Part shown: piece after piece, positions 7,679 to 14,681 of the stretch
Layout of the letters: each line of letters opens with the position of its first letter
Numbering within the stretch: the first letter of the stretch is position 1
Source: a virus
Strand: one strand, 5' to 3'
IMG/VR virus record: IMGVR_UViG_3300011113_000366
Coordinates: 1 to 32,168 of that record
DNA: 32,168 bases
The notes under the pieces: generated by a model
The model's database searches: none
The model's input: only the letters and a program-made list of their open reading frames with translations
What the model was told of the DNA's origin: nothing
Translations under genes and position numbers: made by a program

Positions 7679-8053
7679 GTGGATTTATCTTACCAAAAAT
7701 TATTAGACCAGTACCCCTTTTTAAGTTTCCTTACCTACGGGGGTAATGAATACATAGGAATTATTCAAAACTTAGACGATGTGATTACCAGCGTCTATGA
7801 TTTTGGTCTACTTAAAACCCCCGATCAAAAAAGATTGTATCTGGAACTAGGGGAAGTATGGTGGTGGGAGTCGAATAGGTTAATACCTATTAATATTTTT
7901 TTAAAGGCGGATTGGGGTTTGTTCAGGCCTACACTCAAGACCTTCAACAGCAAAGACGTAGAATTAAAATACGGGCCTGCGTTGAGTCTTAAAGAGTCTG
8001 CACAAAAACGCAGTAAACGTCGTAGTATTACACTGGTTCGAAGAATTGTTTAA
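7679..8053 (+). CDS. Only plus-strand gene; conserved-looking protein of unknown function, 124 aa
   Basis: The protein has a convincing globular composition: LLDQYPFLSFLTYGGNEYIG, then LDDVITSVYDFG and GEVWWWESNRLIPINIFL, ending in a very basic tail (SAQKRSKRRSITLVRRIV). It starts with GTG, has no Shine-Dalgarno, and is preceded by a late-type box 5 nt upstream. No other gene occupies this interval. Its last 26 bp overlap convergently with the DnaE-like gene on the minus strand, so the two transcripts are complementary at their ends. I do not recognise a family. Position beside the structural block and a late box suggest late expression. The basic tail might bind nucleic acid. Confidence 0.8.
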   Translation: MDLSYQKLLDQYPFLSFLTYGGNEYIGIIQNLDDVITSVYDFGLLKTPDQKRLYLELGEVWWWESNRLIPINIFLKADWGLFRPTLKTFNSKDVELKYGPALSLKESAQKRSKRRSITLVRRIV

Positions 8054-8648
8054 GATTATCTTCTGAATTAGTCAGCAAATTCATGTGAACCACAACTAAA
8101 TGAGCATATGATATCGCATGTGCCTTTTTAAAATAGTATACGTCGTCTTGGGGTCTTTCAAACACTGTCTTAGCAACTTCTGCCCAGGGTAGTCCTATTA
8201 GATGGCGTTTTGCTGGTCGAATCACGCTTAAAAACATGGCCATCCTGGGAATACTGTTGACAGCTTCGGGCATTTTAGTTAAAGTCTCGTAGTGAGAACC
8301 TATGTGAATTAACTGCCCACAGAACTCAGAATCATATAATTTAGTCCAATCTGGTTCTTGCTGCATTAACTGTACTAAATGATCTTCATTTTTTACCTGT
8401 TGATATAAATTAACATTCAAAAAATCTAACTTTAAATATCCTCGATCTTCGGCTATTTGATAATCCAAACTGCACTGCCCAGTGTAAGGATCCACTGGGA
8501 TATCTGTAAAGTACACACCTGTATTGTGTTTAGTTAGTTTTTCGTCCCGTATAATACTAGCAGGTGTGTGTTTTAACAGCGACAGAATTTGATTTCTATC
8601 TCCAAAATCTATGTCGATGTCGCTGGCGAATCGTTTAATTTCCTGCAT
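8028..8648 (-). CDS. Miniature DNA polymerase III alpha (DnaE)-like protein, 206 aa
   Basis: Landmarks of the C-family polymerase palm appear in the right order. SDIDIDFGDR (D10, D12, D14) corresponds to the P-D-I-D-x-D-F motif. KHNTGVYFTDIPVDPYTGQ corresponds to the K-H-A-x-G-V region. GYLKLDFLNVN (D75) matches G-L-x-K-F-D-F-L-G-L. SVIRPAKRHL (near 142-150) matches L-F-R-P-G-P. YYFKKAHAISYAH (near 171-183) matches F-N-K-S-H-S-A-A-Y-A. Bacterial DnaE has over 1,100 residues; this protein lacks PHP, fingers, beta-binding and OB domains. The two palm aspartate sites are kept but the spacing is greatly shortened. ATG 8648 is chosen because the upstream extension only overlaps the endonuclease gene. 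Whether it polymerises, binds DNA ends or is regulatory is unknown. Confidence 0.62.
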   Translation of the reverse strand: MQEIKRFASDIDIDFGDRNQILSLLKHTPASIIRDEKLTKHNTGVYFTDIPVDPYTGQCSLDYQIAEDRGYLKLDFLNVNLYQQVKNEDHLVQLMQQEPDWTKLYDSEFCGQLIHIGSHYETLTKMPEAVNSIPRMAMFLSVIRPAKRHLIGLPWAEVAKTVFERPQDDVYYFKKAHAISYAHLVVVHMNLLTNSEDNLKQFFEPV

Positions 8649-9264
8649 TGTTTTTCTTGCCTTTATTATGAGGAATATGTCCGACTGTCGCTTTTCTTTT
8701 TGCCCAGCCATCTTTCATTTTTTGTTTCTCCTCTTCGGTCCTGGATCTGCCTTTGTTCCACGCTGTTTTACCCGTATTCGCTTTACTAACTGCTTCCTTA
8801 ACTTTATCGTCTCGCGGGATTCCAAGGTTCCATGCAACTTTTCCTTTGTTGGCTCTGCTTATAGCGTCCTTTACTGCTTGAGATCTAGGAACTCCTTTGT
8901 TCCATGCCGGCAGTCCTCTAAGAGACTCTGACAACTTTCGTCTTGTTTCGTCGGATGTTTTGTTACCAGGGACATTACCATCTATACCATTCTCTACTAT
9001 TAGGTTTGCCCATTCAGCTGAATTAACGATATTGTGTTGCATTGAGAAATTTAATGCATACTCGATTAATGATTCTCGATCAGTAAACAATTCAGCCCAT
9101 ACCGTTATCACATTATTACCGTGCTTTTTAATGTGGTCTTTCCAATACTTTCCAGACCCTCTATACAACAACGGATCTTTAGTTGTTTTTCCAAAATACT
9201 TTAATCCTGTTATGTTATGTTGCTTAATGTAAAGCCATGTTGGGATAAAATTATTAGTTTTCAT
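8635..9264 (-). CDS. GIY-YIG homing endonuclease (copy 2) with NUMOD3 repeats
   Basis: The protein has 209 residues from ATG 9264. The N-terminal nuclease domain (WLYIKQHNITGLKYFGKTT, then YRGSGKYWKDHIKKHG) is a degenerate GIY-YIG motif; RESLIEYALNFS carries the conserved Glu helix. From about residue 110 there are three NUMOD3-type DNA-binding repeats of the form R-K-L-S-E-S-x-R-G ... A-W-N-K-G (RGLPAWNKG, KGKVAWNLG, TGKTAWNKG), then HNKGKKNN. The ATG at 9264 lies 5 nt after a GATAAATA box, as in copy 1; an upstream ATG at 9306 is inside the previous gene and is not favoured. The TAA stop overlaps the first 14 nt of the DnaE-like gene, so the cassette sits exactly between two coupled genes. 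Confidence 0.88.
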   Translation of the reverse strand: MKTNNFIPTWLYIKQHNITGLKYFGKTTKDPLLYRGSGKYWKDHIKKHGNNVITVWAELFTDRESLIEYALNFSMQHNIVNSAEWANLIVENGIDGNVPGNKTSDETRRKLSESLRGLPAWNKGVPRSQAVKDAISRANKGKVAWNLGIPRDDKVKEAVSKANTGKTAWNKGRSRTEEEKQKMKDGWAKRKATVGHIPHNKGKKNNAGN

Positions 9265-9268
9265 ATTA

Positions 9269-9502
9269 TTATTTATCCGCAAAGTCAATATCAATATATC
9301 CTGCATATTTCAATGAAAATAACGTAGCATAACTTTCTACATGATCTTCAAAATAAAACACAGTTACATTTTCATCCGATTTAAACTGCCAACTATAATC
9401 TTTATTCAATTTTAGACCTTGTTCTTCACACCACTTGTGCAATAAAATCGAATGAGATGATCCAACAAATCTATGTAGCCATCGTATTTCTACTCGCTTC
9501 AT
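9269..9502 (-). CDS. Small protein of unknown function, 77 aa
   Basis: The protein reads MKRVEIRWLHRFVGSSHSIL, then a mixed alpha/beta sequence with YSWQFKSDENVTVFYFEDHV and a C-terminus YIDIDFADK. No known motif is recognised. It overlaps the upstream gene by 4 nt (ATGA type). Its last codons GAT AAA TAA form the GATAAATA late box of the endonuclease gene. The ending IDIDFADK resembles the start of the DnaE-like protein (DIDIDFGDR) on the other side of the endonuclease cassette. Confidence 0.7.
   Translation of the reverse strand: MKRVEIRWLHRFVGSSHSILLHKWCEEQGLKLNKDYSWQFKSDENVTVFYFEDHVESYATLFSLKYAGYIDIDFADK
9270..9277 (-). promoter_or_regulatory. Late-type promoter box GATAAATA for GIY-YIG copy 2, leaderless geometry
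   Basis: The box is identical to the one before copy 1 and ends 5 nt before ATG 9264. It overlaps the stop codon of the 77-aa gene. Confidence 0.45.
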
Positions 9503-10182
9503 AAACCGGCTTTTTCTAATATATCCTTAGCCCATTCAGAATCAGCCATATAGTCTTGAAACTTTTGCTGCCAAAAGTCTGGATCTATACAGGGCATTAT
9601 AATTTCTAATTGTTCAGAATTGGCTCCATTAAGCCAATCAATTCCACTGGTACAATTATATAATACCCAAGGACTGATGCGTCCGTTTGAAATATGATGT
9701 GAAATCCGATTGCTGGATCCAAGTTTAAAATAATTATTAAATTTATTATCTAGAATTGGATCTGAATCGGCATAGTCTTGCATTTCTTTCAGTGCTCGTT
9801 CGATGGCATCTTGCACGTTTTCTTTTTTAAGATACTGATGCAACCATTCCAAGTACAATGTGTCTTTGCACCAATGATCCAATTTTTTATTATTTTTCAA
9901 TAACCATTCAGTAAAACTGTTGCTGTTAACTGCCCTGATGCCAACTAAATGTCTGCCATATTTGACAAAAGCAGAATAGTAAGGACTGTCTGCAAAGTCT
10001 TCGTATGTTTTCAGTTTAGCACTGCCCTGAGTGATCTCGTAGAATTTTAAGTACGATTTAAAACCAAGCTGAACTCCTGTTTCATTTTGTTGTTGCCACC
10101 TGCGTTTAGGCTCGCACAAATGCGCCAGCAATGTACTTTCTTTTAAGTACGACTTTTTGCAGTATTTGCAGACAAAACTCAA
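9499..10182 (-). CDS. Phage protein with N-terminal C2H2-like zinc finger, 227 aa
   Basis: Residues 5-28 (CKYCKKSYLKESTLLAHLCE, then KRRW) form a C-x2-C...H-x-C finger with a basic end, typical of small DNA- or RNA-binding fingers. The remaining 190 residues are largely helical and Trp/Tyr-rich (YYSAFVKYGRHLVGIRA, WLLKNNKKLDHWCKDTLYLE) and match no enzyme I know. I recall a conserved T4-like phage family with the same finger followed by F-Y and W-C motifs, but no established function. It overlaps its neighbours by 4 nt on both sides within the 12158-8028 operon, which otherwise contains replication-flavoured genes. It may be a nucleic-acid-binding accessory protein. Confidence 0.75.
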   Translation of the reverse strand: MSFVCKYCKKSYLKESTLLAHLCEPKRRWQQQNETGVQLGFKSYLKFYEITQGSAKLKTYEDFADSPYYSAFVKYGRHLVGIRAVNSNSFTEWLLKNNKKLDHWCKDTLYLEWLHQYLKKENVQDAIERALKEMQDYADSDPILDNKFNNYFKLGSSNRISHHISNGRISPWVLYNCTSGIDWLNGANSEQLEIIMPCIDPDFWQQKFQDYMADSEWAKDILEKAGL

Positions 10183-10643
10183 CCCAGTTCCTTTTTAATC
10201 TCACTGTCACTCATTCCCATGTCTTTGGCCATGATTTTAATTTCTTTTTCAGTGTTTAGTTCGGCCATAAGAGCAATGTCATTTGATTTCATTGCAGGAT
10301 AAAGCTTACTTAAAAATTTAATAATTTTAGTATTTGATCCTTCTTTCTTTTTACTGCTCAACCAATAATGGCGTTGCTTGCCCATACCCGGACTTACTGA
10401 TGTACACATTAACCATTGAAGTTTTGTATGCTTGTTAAAATCGAAAAAATTTATATTCACCCGCTCATTACTGGCCAACAAGTACCAAGCTTGAAGATCG
10501 CTGCTGCCTTCAACGTTAGCACTGTATTTCATCATTAAGTATGTACTGAACTTTTTACGTTCTTCATCTGTGAGCTCATCATAAAATTCTCGATTTTTTA
10601 TGTCGAGTTGAGCCATTTCATTGTTTATCGAGAGTTTATCCAT
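10179..10643 (-). CDS. Conserved phage protein, possibly clamp-loader small-subunit (gp62)-like, 154 aa
   Basis: The protein is largely helical. Key stretches are DELTDEERKKFSTYLMMKYS, HTKLQWLMCTSVSPGMGKQR, HYWLS and IIKFLSKLYPAMKSND, then a helical C-terminus ending IKKELG. T4 gp62, the small subunit of the sliding-clamp loader, also has a short helical body with an N-x-L/M-x-M-x segment, a G-K-R/Q-x-x-x-W motif and an I-I-K-L-L-A-K-R-Y stretch in that order. Its place in an operon with a zinc-finger protein and a DnaE-like protein agrees with a replication role. The resemblance is weak and judged by eye, so the name should be treated as a hypothesis. Confidence 0.7.
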   Translation of the reverse strand: MDKLSINNEMAQLDIKNREFYDELTDEERKKFSTYLMMKYSANVEGSSDLQAWYLLASNERVNINFFDFNKHTKLQWLMCTSVSPGMGKQRHYWLSSKKKEGSNTKIIKFLSKLYPAMKSNDIALMAELNTEKEIKIMAKDMGMSDSEIKKELG

Positions 10644-11236
10644 GTGTACAATTCTTCTGCAATTAATCTGTGACCTTCTTCATTTGGATGACTGCTCCGC
10701 TTTATCATGTATTTTCGATTCACATTCGCCCAATCTACTTGGTAGTCTGGGTTGCAGGGCCCAGCACTTATCATTTGCATAAACGTTTTTGGAGACCATT
10801 GCGTAATATCTAGTAGATTATGAAATGGCAGTGGATCCCAGTTAGACGCAAAGTATACAGGAATTTTTTTATTTTTGCAAATTTCTTGCACTAACAGACA
10901 GTTTTTAATTCTATTAAGTTTTCCTAGTTCGTCTGAATATAATCTTGTGTAGTACCACTCCATAGCAGCATCTTGTGGGTGTACTTCAAAAATGTATGGT
11001 CCAGCGATTCTCATTGATCTTGCATAACCTGTGGCGCAAAATAAAACCATTGAATCTGTTAAATCTGCCTCCATAAATGAAACTACCGCATGATCTATGC
11101 TCGTGCCTCTTTGGCTTAAATTTTTACAGTTTAAGTTTAATTTTTGAGCTAGTACTGTAGGGAACGAGTCTTTTTGCGGATCCTGCAAATCAGCGCCAGC
11201 TGGCCAGCTGTCCCCAAACACTATTAGATTTTTCAT
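10625..11236 (-). CDS. SGNH/GDSL-type hydrolase, 203 aa
   Basis: Block I is at the N-terminus (LIVFGDSWPAGADL, nucleophile Ser10). A later segment with RGTSIDHAVV fits the glycine/asparagine oxyanion blocks loosely. Block V is SSHPNEEGHRLIAEEL near residues 183-198, where the catalytic His follows S-S rather than the usual D-x-x-H. Such enzymes remove acyl groups from polysaccharides or lipids, or are esterases. It is cytoplasmic as written (no signal peptide). It overlaps the upstream gene by 4 nt and the downstream gene by 19 nt. A deacylase for host or phage surface glycans is possible; the substrate cannot be inferred. Confidence 0.8.
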   Translation of the reverse strand: MKNLIVFGDSWPAGADLQDPQKDSFPTVLAQKLNLNCKNLSQRGTSIDHAVVSFMEADLTDSMVLFCATGYARSMRIAGPYIFEVHPQDAAMEWYYTRLYSDELGKLNRIKNCLLVQEICKNKKIPVYFASNWDPLPFHNLLDITQWSPKTFMQMISAGPCNPDYQVDWANVNRKYMIKRSSHPNEEGHRLIAEELYTWINSR

Positions 11237-11499
11237 ACCGGATGATGCGGTATTTCTACCGCATTTCCCTTCATTAAAAGATAAAATATCTTAACACGTT
11301 CTAGTTCTGACTGTAAAGCAGGATGGAATTCACTTTGCTCAACTATTTCTTTCCATAAGTCCCAATCGAGTCGATCTTTTGTTACACGGTCTGCGGTTCT
11401 GCCCATTTCAATTCTTTCAGTAGACAGCGATTCCCTGGCATATATTATGCCATCCACTTGCTCATAAATGTAAGTAGCCCCAGGCTTAAGGTTGCTCAT
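11233..11499 (-). CDS. Small phage protein of unknown function, 88 aa
   Basis: The protein begins MSNLKPGATYIYEQVDGIIY and has a central WDLWKEIVEQSEFHPALQSE helix region. It has no cysteines or membrane segment. The G-A-T-Y-I-Y-E-x-V-D-G-x-x-Y-A-R-E opening is familiar from T4-like phages but no function is known to me. It overlaps the 55-aa gene upstream by 14 nt and the SGNH gene downstream by 4 nt. Confidence 0.7.
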   Translation of the reverse strand: MSNLKPGATYIYEQVDGIIYARESLSTERIEMGRTADRVTKDRLDWDLWKEIVEQSEFHPALQSELERVKIFYLLMKGNAVEIPHHPV

Positions 11500-11653
11500 C
11501 TAAGAGATCCGTCTTAAAATCGTATCCATATTGGGTATACGACCATCTCATAAACCTCAATAATTCTTCTTTGTCTTCGGGATAGCTTTCTAAATAGATT
11601 CTAATCAATCTATTAAAAATCTGAAACATTTCGGGTTCTGTATATTTGGACAT
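11486..11653 (-). CDS. Small protein, 55 aa
   Basis: The frame encodes MSKYTEPEMFQIFNRLIRIY, then LESYPEDKEELLRFMRWSYT and a C-terminus ending DLLDEQP. It is predicted to be mostly two helices. It fills the only gap in the 12158-8028 operon. The ATG lies 1 nt after the upstream stop, with AAGGTG 8-13 nt ahead as a ribosome-binding site, and the 3' end overlaps the next gene by 14 nt. That tight fit and the sensible composition support it as real. Function unknown. Confidence 0.72.
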   Translation of the reverse strand: MSKYTEPEMFQIFNRLIRIYLESYPEDKEELLRFMRWSYTQYGYDFKTDLLDEQP

Positions 11654-11654
11654 A

Positions 11655-12158
11655 TTACCACACCTTAGAATAATTAACTACTTCGCTTTGACGACTAATA
11701 TCTTTGACAAAATAAACACACATTGGCTTTTCTGTTCCCGTTTCTAAGGGCACAGCCAACATTTGTCCAGGTTTAAGTTTGGGAAAGTACCATTTAACAT
11801 CTTGATATATGTCAATTACTTCTACAGGATAGAACTCAGGACGAAAGCTAGCCATAGGATTAAAAGCAAATGCACTAAAACCTCGATCATTGATGCTAGT
11901 AAGCGGAACAACTTCTAAATCTCCTAAGTCAGGTTCACCTATAAGTAATTGCCAGTCTATAGGCATTTTAACTATGTTATTTCCTATTTTAAGAACTAGT
12001 GCAGGACTGTTAAAGCTTTCTAAAAAAATTAAAGGAATAAAAAAGTAATCAGGTTCTTTGGGATCTGAATTATCTAATACGCAGAATCTAATGTCATCTA
12101 CTTCTTCGGGTATCTCATTTAATTCGTAACTGGTGTTTTCTAATGTAAGTAATCTCAT
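11655..12158 (-). CDS. Conserved phage protein of unknown function, 167 aa; first gene of its operon
   Basis: The protein is acidic and mixed beta/alpha: VDDIRFCVLDNSDPKEPDYF, then PLIFLESFNSPALVLKIGNN, DLGDLEVVPLTSINDRGFSA and WYFPKLKPGQMLAVPLETG. The D-R-G-F-x-A-F-x-F-N-P motif and KWYFPKLKPG appear well structured. I recall similar proteins of unknown function in marine T4-like phages. ATG 12158 lies 6 nt after a -10 box, so the mRNA is predicted to be leaderless; no Shine-Dalgarno is present. Its promoter's -35 box overlaps the uvsW stop codon. Confidence 0.75.
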   Translation of the reverse strand: MRLLTLENTSYELNEIPEEVDDIRFCVLDNSDPKEPDYFFIPLIFLESFNSPALVLKIGNNIVKMPIDWQLLIGEPDLGDLEVVPLTSINDRGFSAFAFNPMASFRPEFYPVEVIDIYQDVKWYFPKLKPGQMLAVPLETGTEKPMCVYFVKDISRQSEVVNYSKVW

Positions 12159-12164
12159 ATTGTT

Positions 12165-12193
12165 ATAATAATATCTTTGCTAGTATAAGTCAA
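12165..12193 (-). promoter_or_regulatory. Sigma70-like promoter (TTGACT-17-TATTAT), leaderless geometry
   Basis: The -35 TTGACT at 12193-12188 contains the TGA stop of uvsW. A 17-nt spacer leads to TATTAT at 12170-12165, and exactly 6 nt later comes ATG 12158. It would separately drive the operon 12158-8028. Confidence 0.68.
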
Positions 12194-13635
12194 CTCTGCC
12201 ATTCGGTCTTCTCTACACTAAATGGGTAGTTTGCTTCTTTATAAAATTGCTTACGTTTGGTCAGATGTCGTTTGGCAAATTTACAGGTACTAGTTATGTC
12301 CCAGATTTGAACGAAGTCTTTGTCTTCAGCTTTTCTAATGCCTCGCCCAATGCTTTGTATAACTCTTGTAAAGCTTTTTCCGGACTCCACAAGAACCAAA
12401 TTAAAAATCCTAGGAATATTAATACCCACAGCGGCCACACCGTAAGTCGCCACAGCAACCTTGTCATCAGTAATCGCAAATTCATCGTACTCATCTTTTC
12501 TTGCCTTTGATTTAGTAGCTCCCGACACAAAAACTGCATTTTTTATTTTACTGGCTAACTTCTTACCTGGATCTACCCTGTCAACCAGAACCAGAGTGTT
12601 TCCCGATTCAGAAATCTTATTAATCAGATCAGCAATGTAATCTATACGTGATTCTGTCTCTAACAAATATTTTAGTTCTTGTTGATAATCTTTGTACTCG
12701 ACATAGTCAACCATTTGTATTACATTTACATGACAGTTGCTTAAATGTCCTTGCTCTTGTAGCTCGCTGGCACTGAGTTGTCCTATCACTGGACCGATGC
12801 AACAATTTAGTGCTTGATATGCATAATCTTCTTTAGGTACTGTGCCCGTTAATCCCCAACGAATGGGCACACGAGCAAAGATGGTGGTCAACATAGACTT
12901 CAATGCATCTGCTTTGGCGCTGTGTGCTTCGTCTACCATGACGCAGACAACATCCTCGATAAAGTCATGTATAGTTACATCTGCTTCATAGTTCTTTGTA
13001 TTTTTTACCAAAGCATTCAAACTTTGCCATGTGCAGATTGTGTGTTGTTTAGTGTATTCTTTACGGTCTCCAAACAGCACACCAACATCTAGTCCCATGG
13101 TTTTGTAGTCCGTTTCTGTTTGTGTAACGAGACTCTTAGAAGGAACAATGACAATGCTTCGACCCAAATGTTGCACACTCGCAGACAAGGCCGCTGTCAT
13201 AATAGTTTTACCAGCCCCAGTGGCCACTTCCTGAATACACTGCGGATTCTTTAAAAAGCGATTGATAATTTCAACTTGATAATCTCGCAGTATAATAGGT
13301 TCACCGTTAGGCCATTGTTTATGAGCGAAACTATCTTCAACTACTTGCCCAAGTTCTAATGTAGTACTGTACTCGCGCACATCATCAACATCGATGTCGT
13401 AGCCCCGTTCTTCTAAGTACGGAAGAATGTCAGGCAGTAAGTTAATGTAGGTTGTGCCACCCAAATTGAAATAAGGTACCTTGCCATCCCATCTTCCAAG
13501 TCTGACTGCTGGTAAATATCTTGCTCCAGGAATTTCGTATTTGAATTTTTCCACTAATCGTTTTCGATCAGTGAGTTCGAGCCCTTCGATCTTTACATTA
13601 ACTTCGTCGCGAATAATTAATTTTGCTTGATTCAT
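12190..13635 (-). CDS. uvsW: UvsW-type superfamily 2 helicase, 481 aa
   Basis: The N-terminal ~110 residues form the substrate-binding region (PGARYLPAVRLGRWDGKVPY is the characteristic segment). The helicase core follows: the Q-like motif RDYQ near 117, Walker A VATGAGKT near 137-144, the DEAH box VDEAH near 234-238, motif III GLTGT near 261-265, motif V ATYGVAAVGINIP and motif VI QSIGRGIRK near 427-435. T4 UvsW (about 500 residues) branch-migrates and rewinds stalled forks, unwinds R-loops and switches replication from origin- to recombination-dependent mode. This length is close to it. The gene overlaps the HARP-like gene by 4 nt (ATGA) and is co-transcribed with it. Confidence 0.95.
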   Translation of the reverse strand: MNQAKLIIRDEVNVKIEGLELTDRKRLVEKFKYEIPGARYLPAVRLGRWDGKVPYFNLGGTTYINLLPDILPYLEERGYDIDVDDVREYSTTLELGQVVEDSFAHKQWPNGEPIILRDYQVEIINRFLKNPQCIQEVATGAGKTIMTAALSASVQHLGRSIVIVPSKSLVTQTETDYKTMGLDVGVLFGDRKEYTKQHTICTWQSLNALVKNTKNYEADVTIHDFIEDVVCVMVDEAHSAKADALKSMLTTIFARVPIRWGLTGTVPKEDYAYQALNCCIGPVIGQLSASELQEQGHLSNCHVNVIQMVDYVEYKDYQQELKYLLETESRIDYIADLINKISESGNTLVLVDRVDPGKKLASKIKNAVFVSGATKSKARKDEYDEFAITDDKVAVATYGVAAVGINIPRIFNLVLVESGKSFTRVIQSIGRGIRKAEDKDFVQIWDITSTCKFAKRHLTKRKQFYKEANYPFSVEKTEWQS

Positions 13636-14675
13636 TCTAGAATTATAATCTTTTCAGCATTAGAAACCCAACTTTGTTTTTTACTACCTATCATCAAACT
13701 AGTGGTAGTTACTAATAACTTGGGGCGTACTTCGGGTCCTATTCCCCGATTCAAGTAGATAATATCTTCAGTATTAGATTTTGGTAACCCAGTTTCATAA
13801 ACATGAATGGGTAATCTATTTACCTTCCTTGCATATTCTAACACTTGCTCTATGGATATTTTTTCTTTGTTGCAAGTAGTTTTTCGATTTATCAAAAATC
13901 TACGGTCGTGTCCATAATCTAACTTATCGATCTGTTTTATTAAAGTGTCATCGACTTCAAAGCCTAGTACTGAACTAACATCAATTAATTTTAATAGGTT
14001 GCTCATGGTAACGCCACCAACAGTCTCTATATAATCCAATAAGCTAGATTCGGCATTTTCTAATATTAATTGATCATCTACCAGCCTTAGGCAAATTTTG
14101 TAGCTGATTTTTTCTACCGATAGCATCTTTTCGTGTAGTGCTGTAACAGAATCATGAATAGTAAACTCATTGGGCGGGCAAATTGCCATAATCCAATTTA
14201 AGTTGTTTTCAGTCATGCCCAGTAACCATATTTTTTTATCATAATTAAATCTGACCGAGCCCTCACCTTGCCGTGCCTGTTTTTTTAATAAATCAATTAA
14301 CTTAGTATCATATGGAAATTTAACTACAAATTGATTATCTTCGATATATACAGATTTTGTTCGATCAACTAAACGAATTCCTAATCTAAATGATTCGAGT
14401 TTTTCAGGAACAACAACGGGAGTGACTAGACCTGCTAACTGTCTTCTATACTTGTCTACTAGTTTTACTGCTAATGCGCTTTGTTTATCTGTATAAGGAT
14501 TATTTAATTCGCAGGTTTGTGAGGACAAACTATCAATGATAGATACGTCATATCTTGCTAAGTTTATGGGAGGCGGGGCATAGTTAAATATTCCAAAAAC
14601 TTTTCCGTCAACACTTCGGCGGCCACCGATAAACTCTATATAGTCTTCGACATAATTAAAAGTGGGCTGCTTCAT
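13632..14675 (-). CDS. Protein with a HARP-like domain, coupled to UvsW, 347 aa
   Basis: Residues about 108-165 (VYIEDNQFVVKFPYDTKLID, then SVRFNYDKKIWLLGMTENNL) resemble the HARP domain of SMARCAL1: a strand, F-P-Y-D/H-x-x-L-I, a short loop, then R-F/Y-D-x-x-x-K-x-W and a final helix. HARP domains position an annealing helicase on fork DNA. The rest is not recognised; it has DTLIKQIDKLDYGHDRRFLI in the middle and a C-terminal beta region ending AEKIIILE. It is translated from a leaderless-type start and overlaps uvsW by 4 nt. This suggests a two-protein annealing-helicase unit in which the targeting module and the motor are separate. The HARP call is by pattern and moderately secure. Confidence 0.72.
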   Translation of the reverse strand: MKQPTFNYVEDYIEFIGGRRSVDGKVFGIFNYAPPPINLARYDVSIIDSLSSQTCELNNPYTDKQSALAVKLVDKYRRQLAGLVTPVVVPEKLESFRLGIRLVDRTKSVYIEDNQFVVKFPYDTKLIDLLKKQARQGEGSVRFNYDKKIWLLGMTENNLNWIMAICPPNEFTIHDSVTALHEKMLSVEKISYKICLRLVDDQLILENAESSLLDYIETVGGVTMSNLLKLIDVSSVLGFEVDDTLIKQIDKLDYGHDRRFLINRKTTCNKEKISIEQVLEYARKVNRLPIHVYETGLPKSNTEDIIYLNRGIGPEVRPKLLVTTTSLMIGSKKQSWVSNAEKIIILE

Positions 14676-14681
14676 ATTGCT

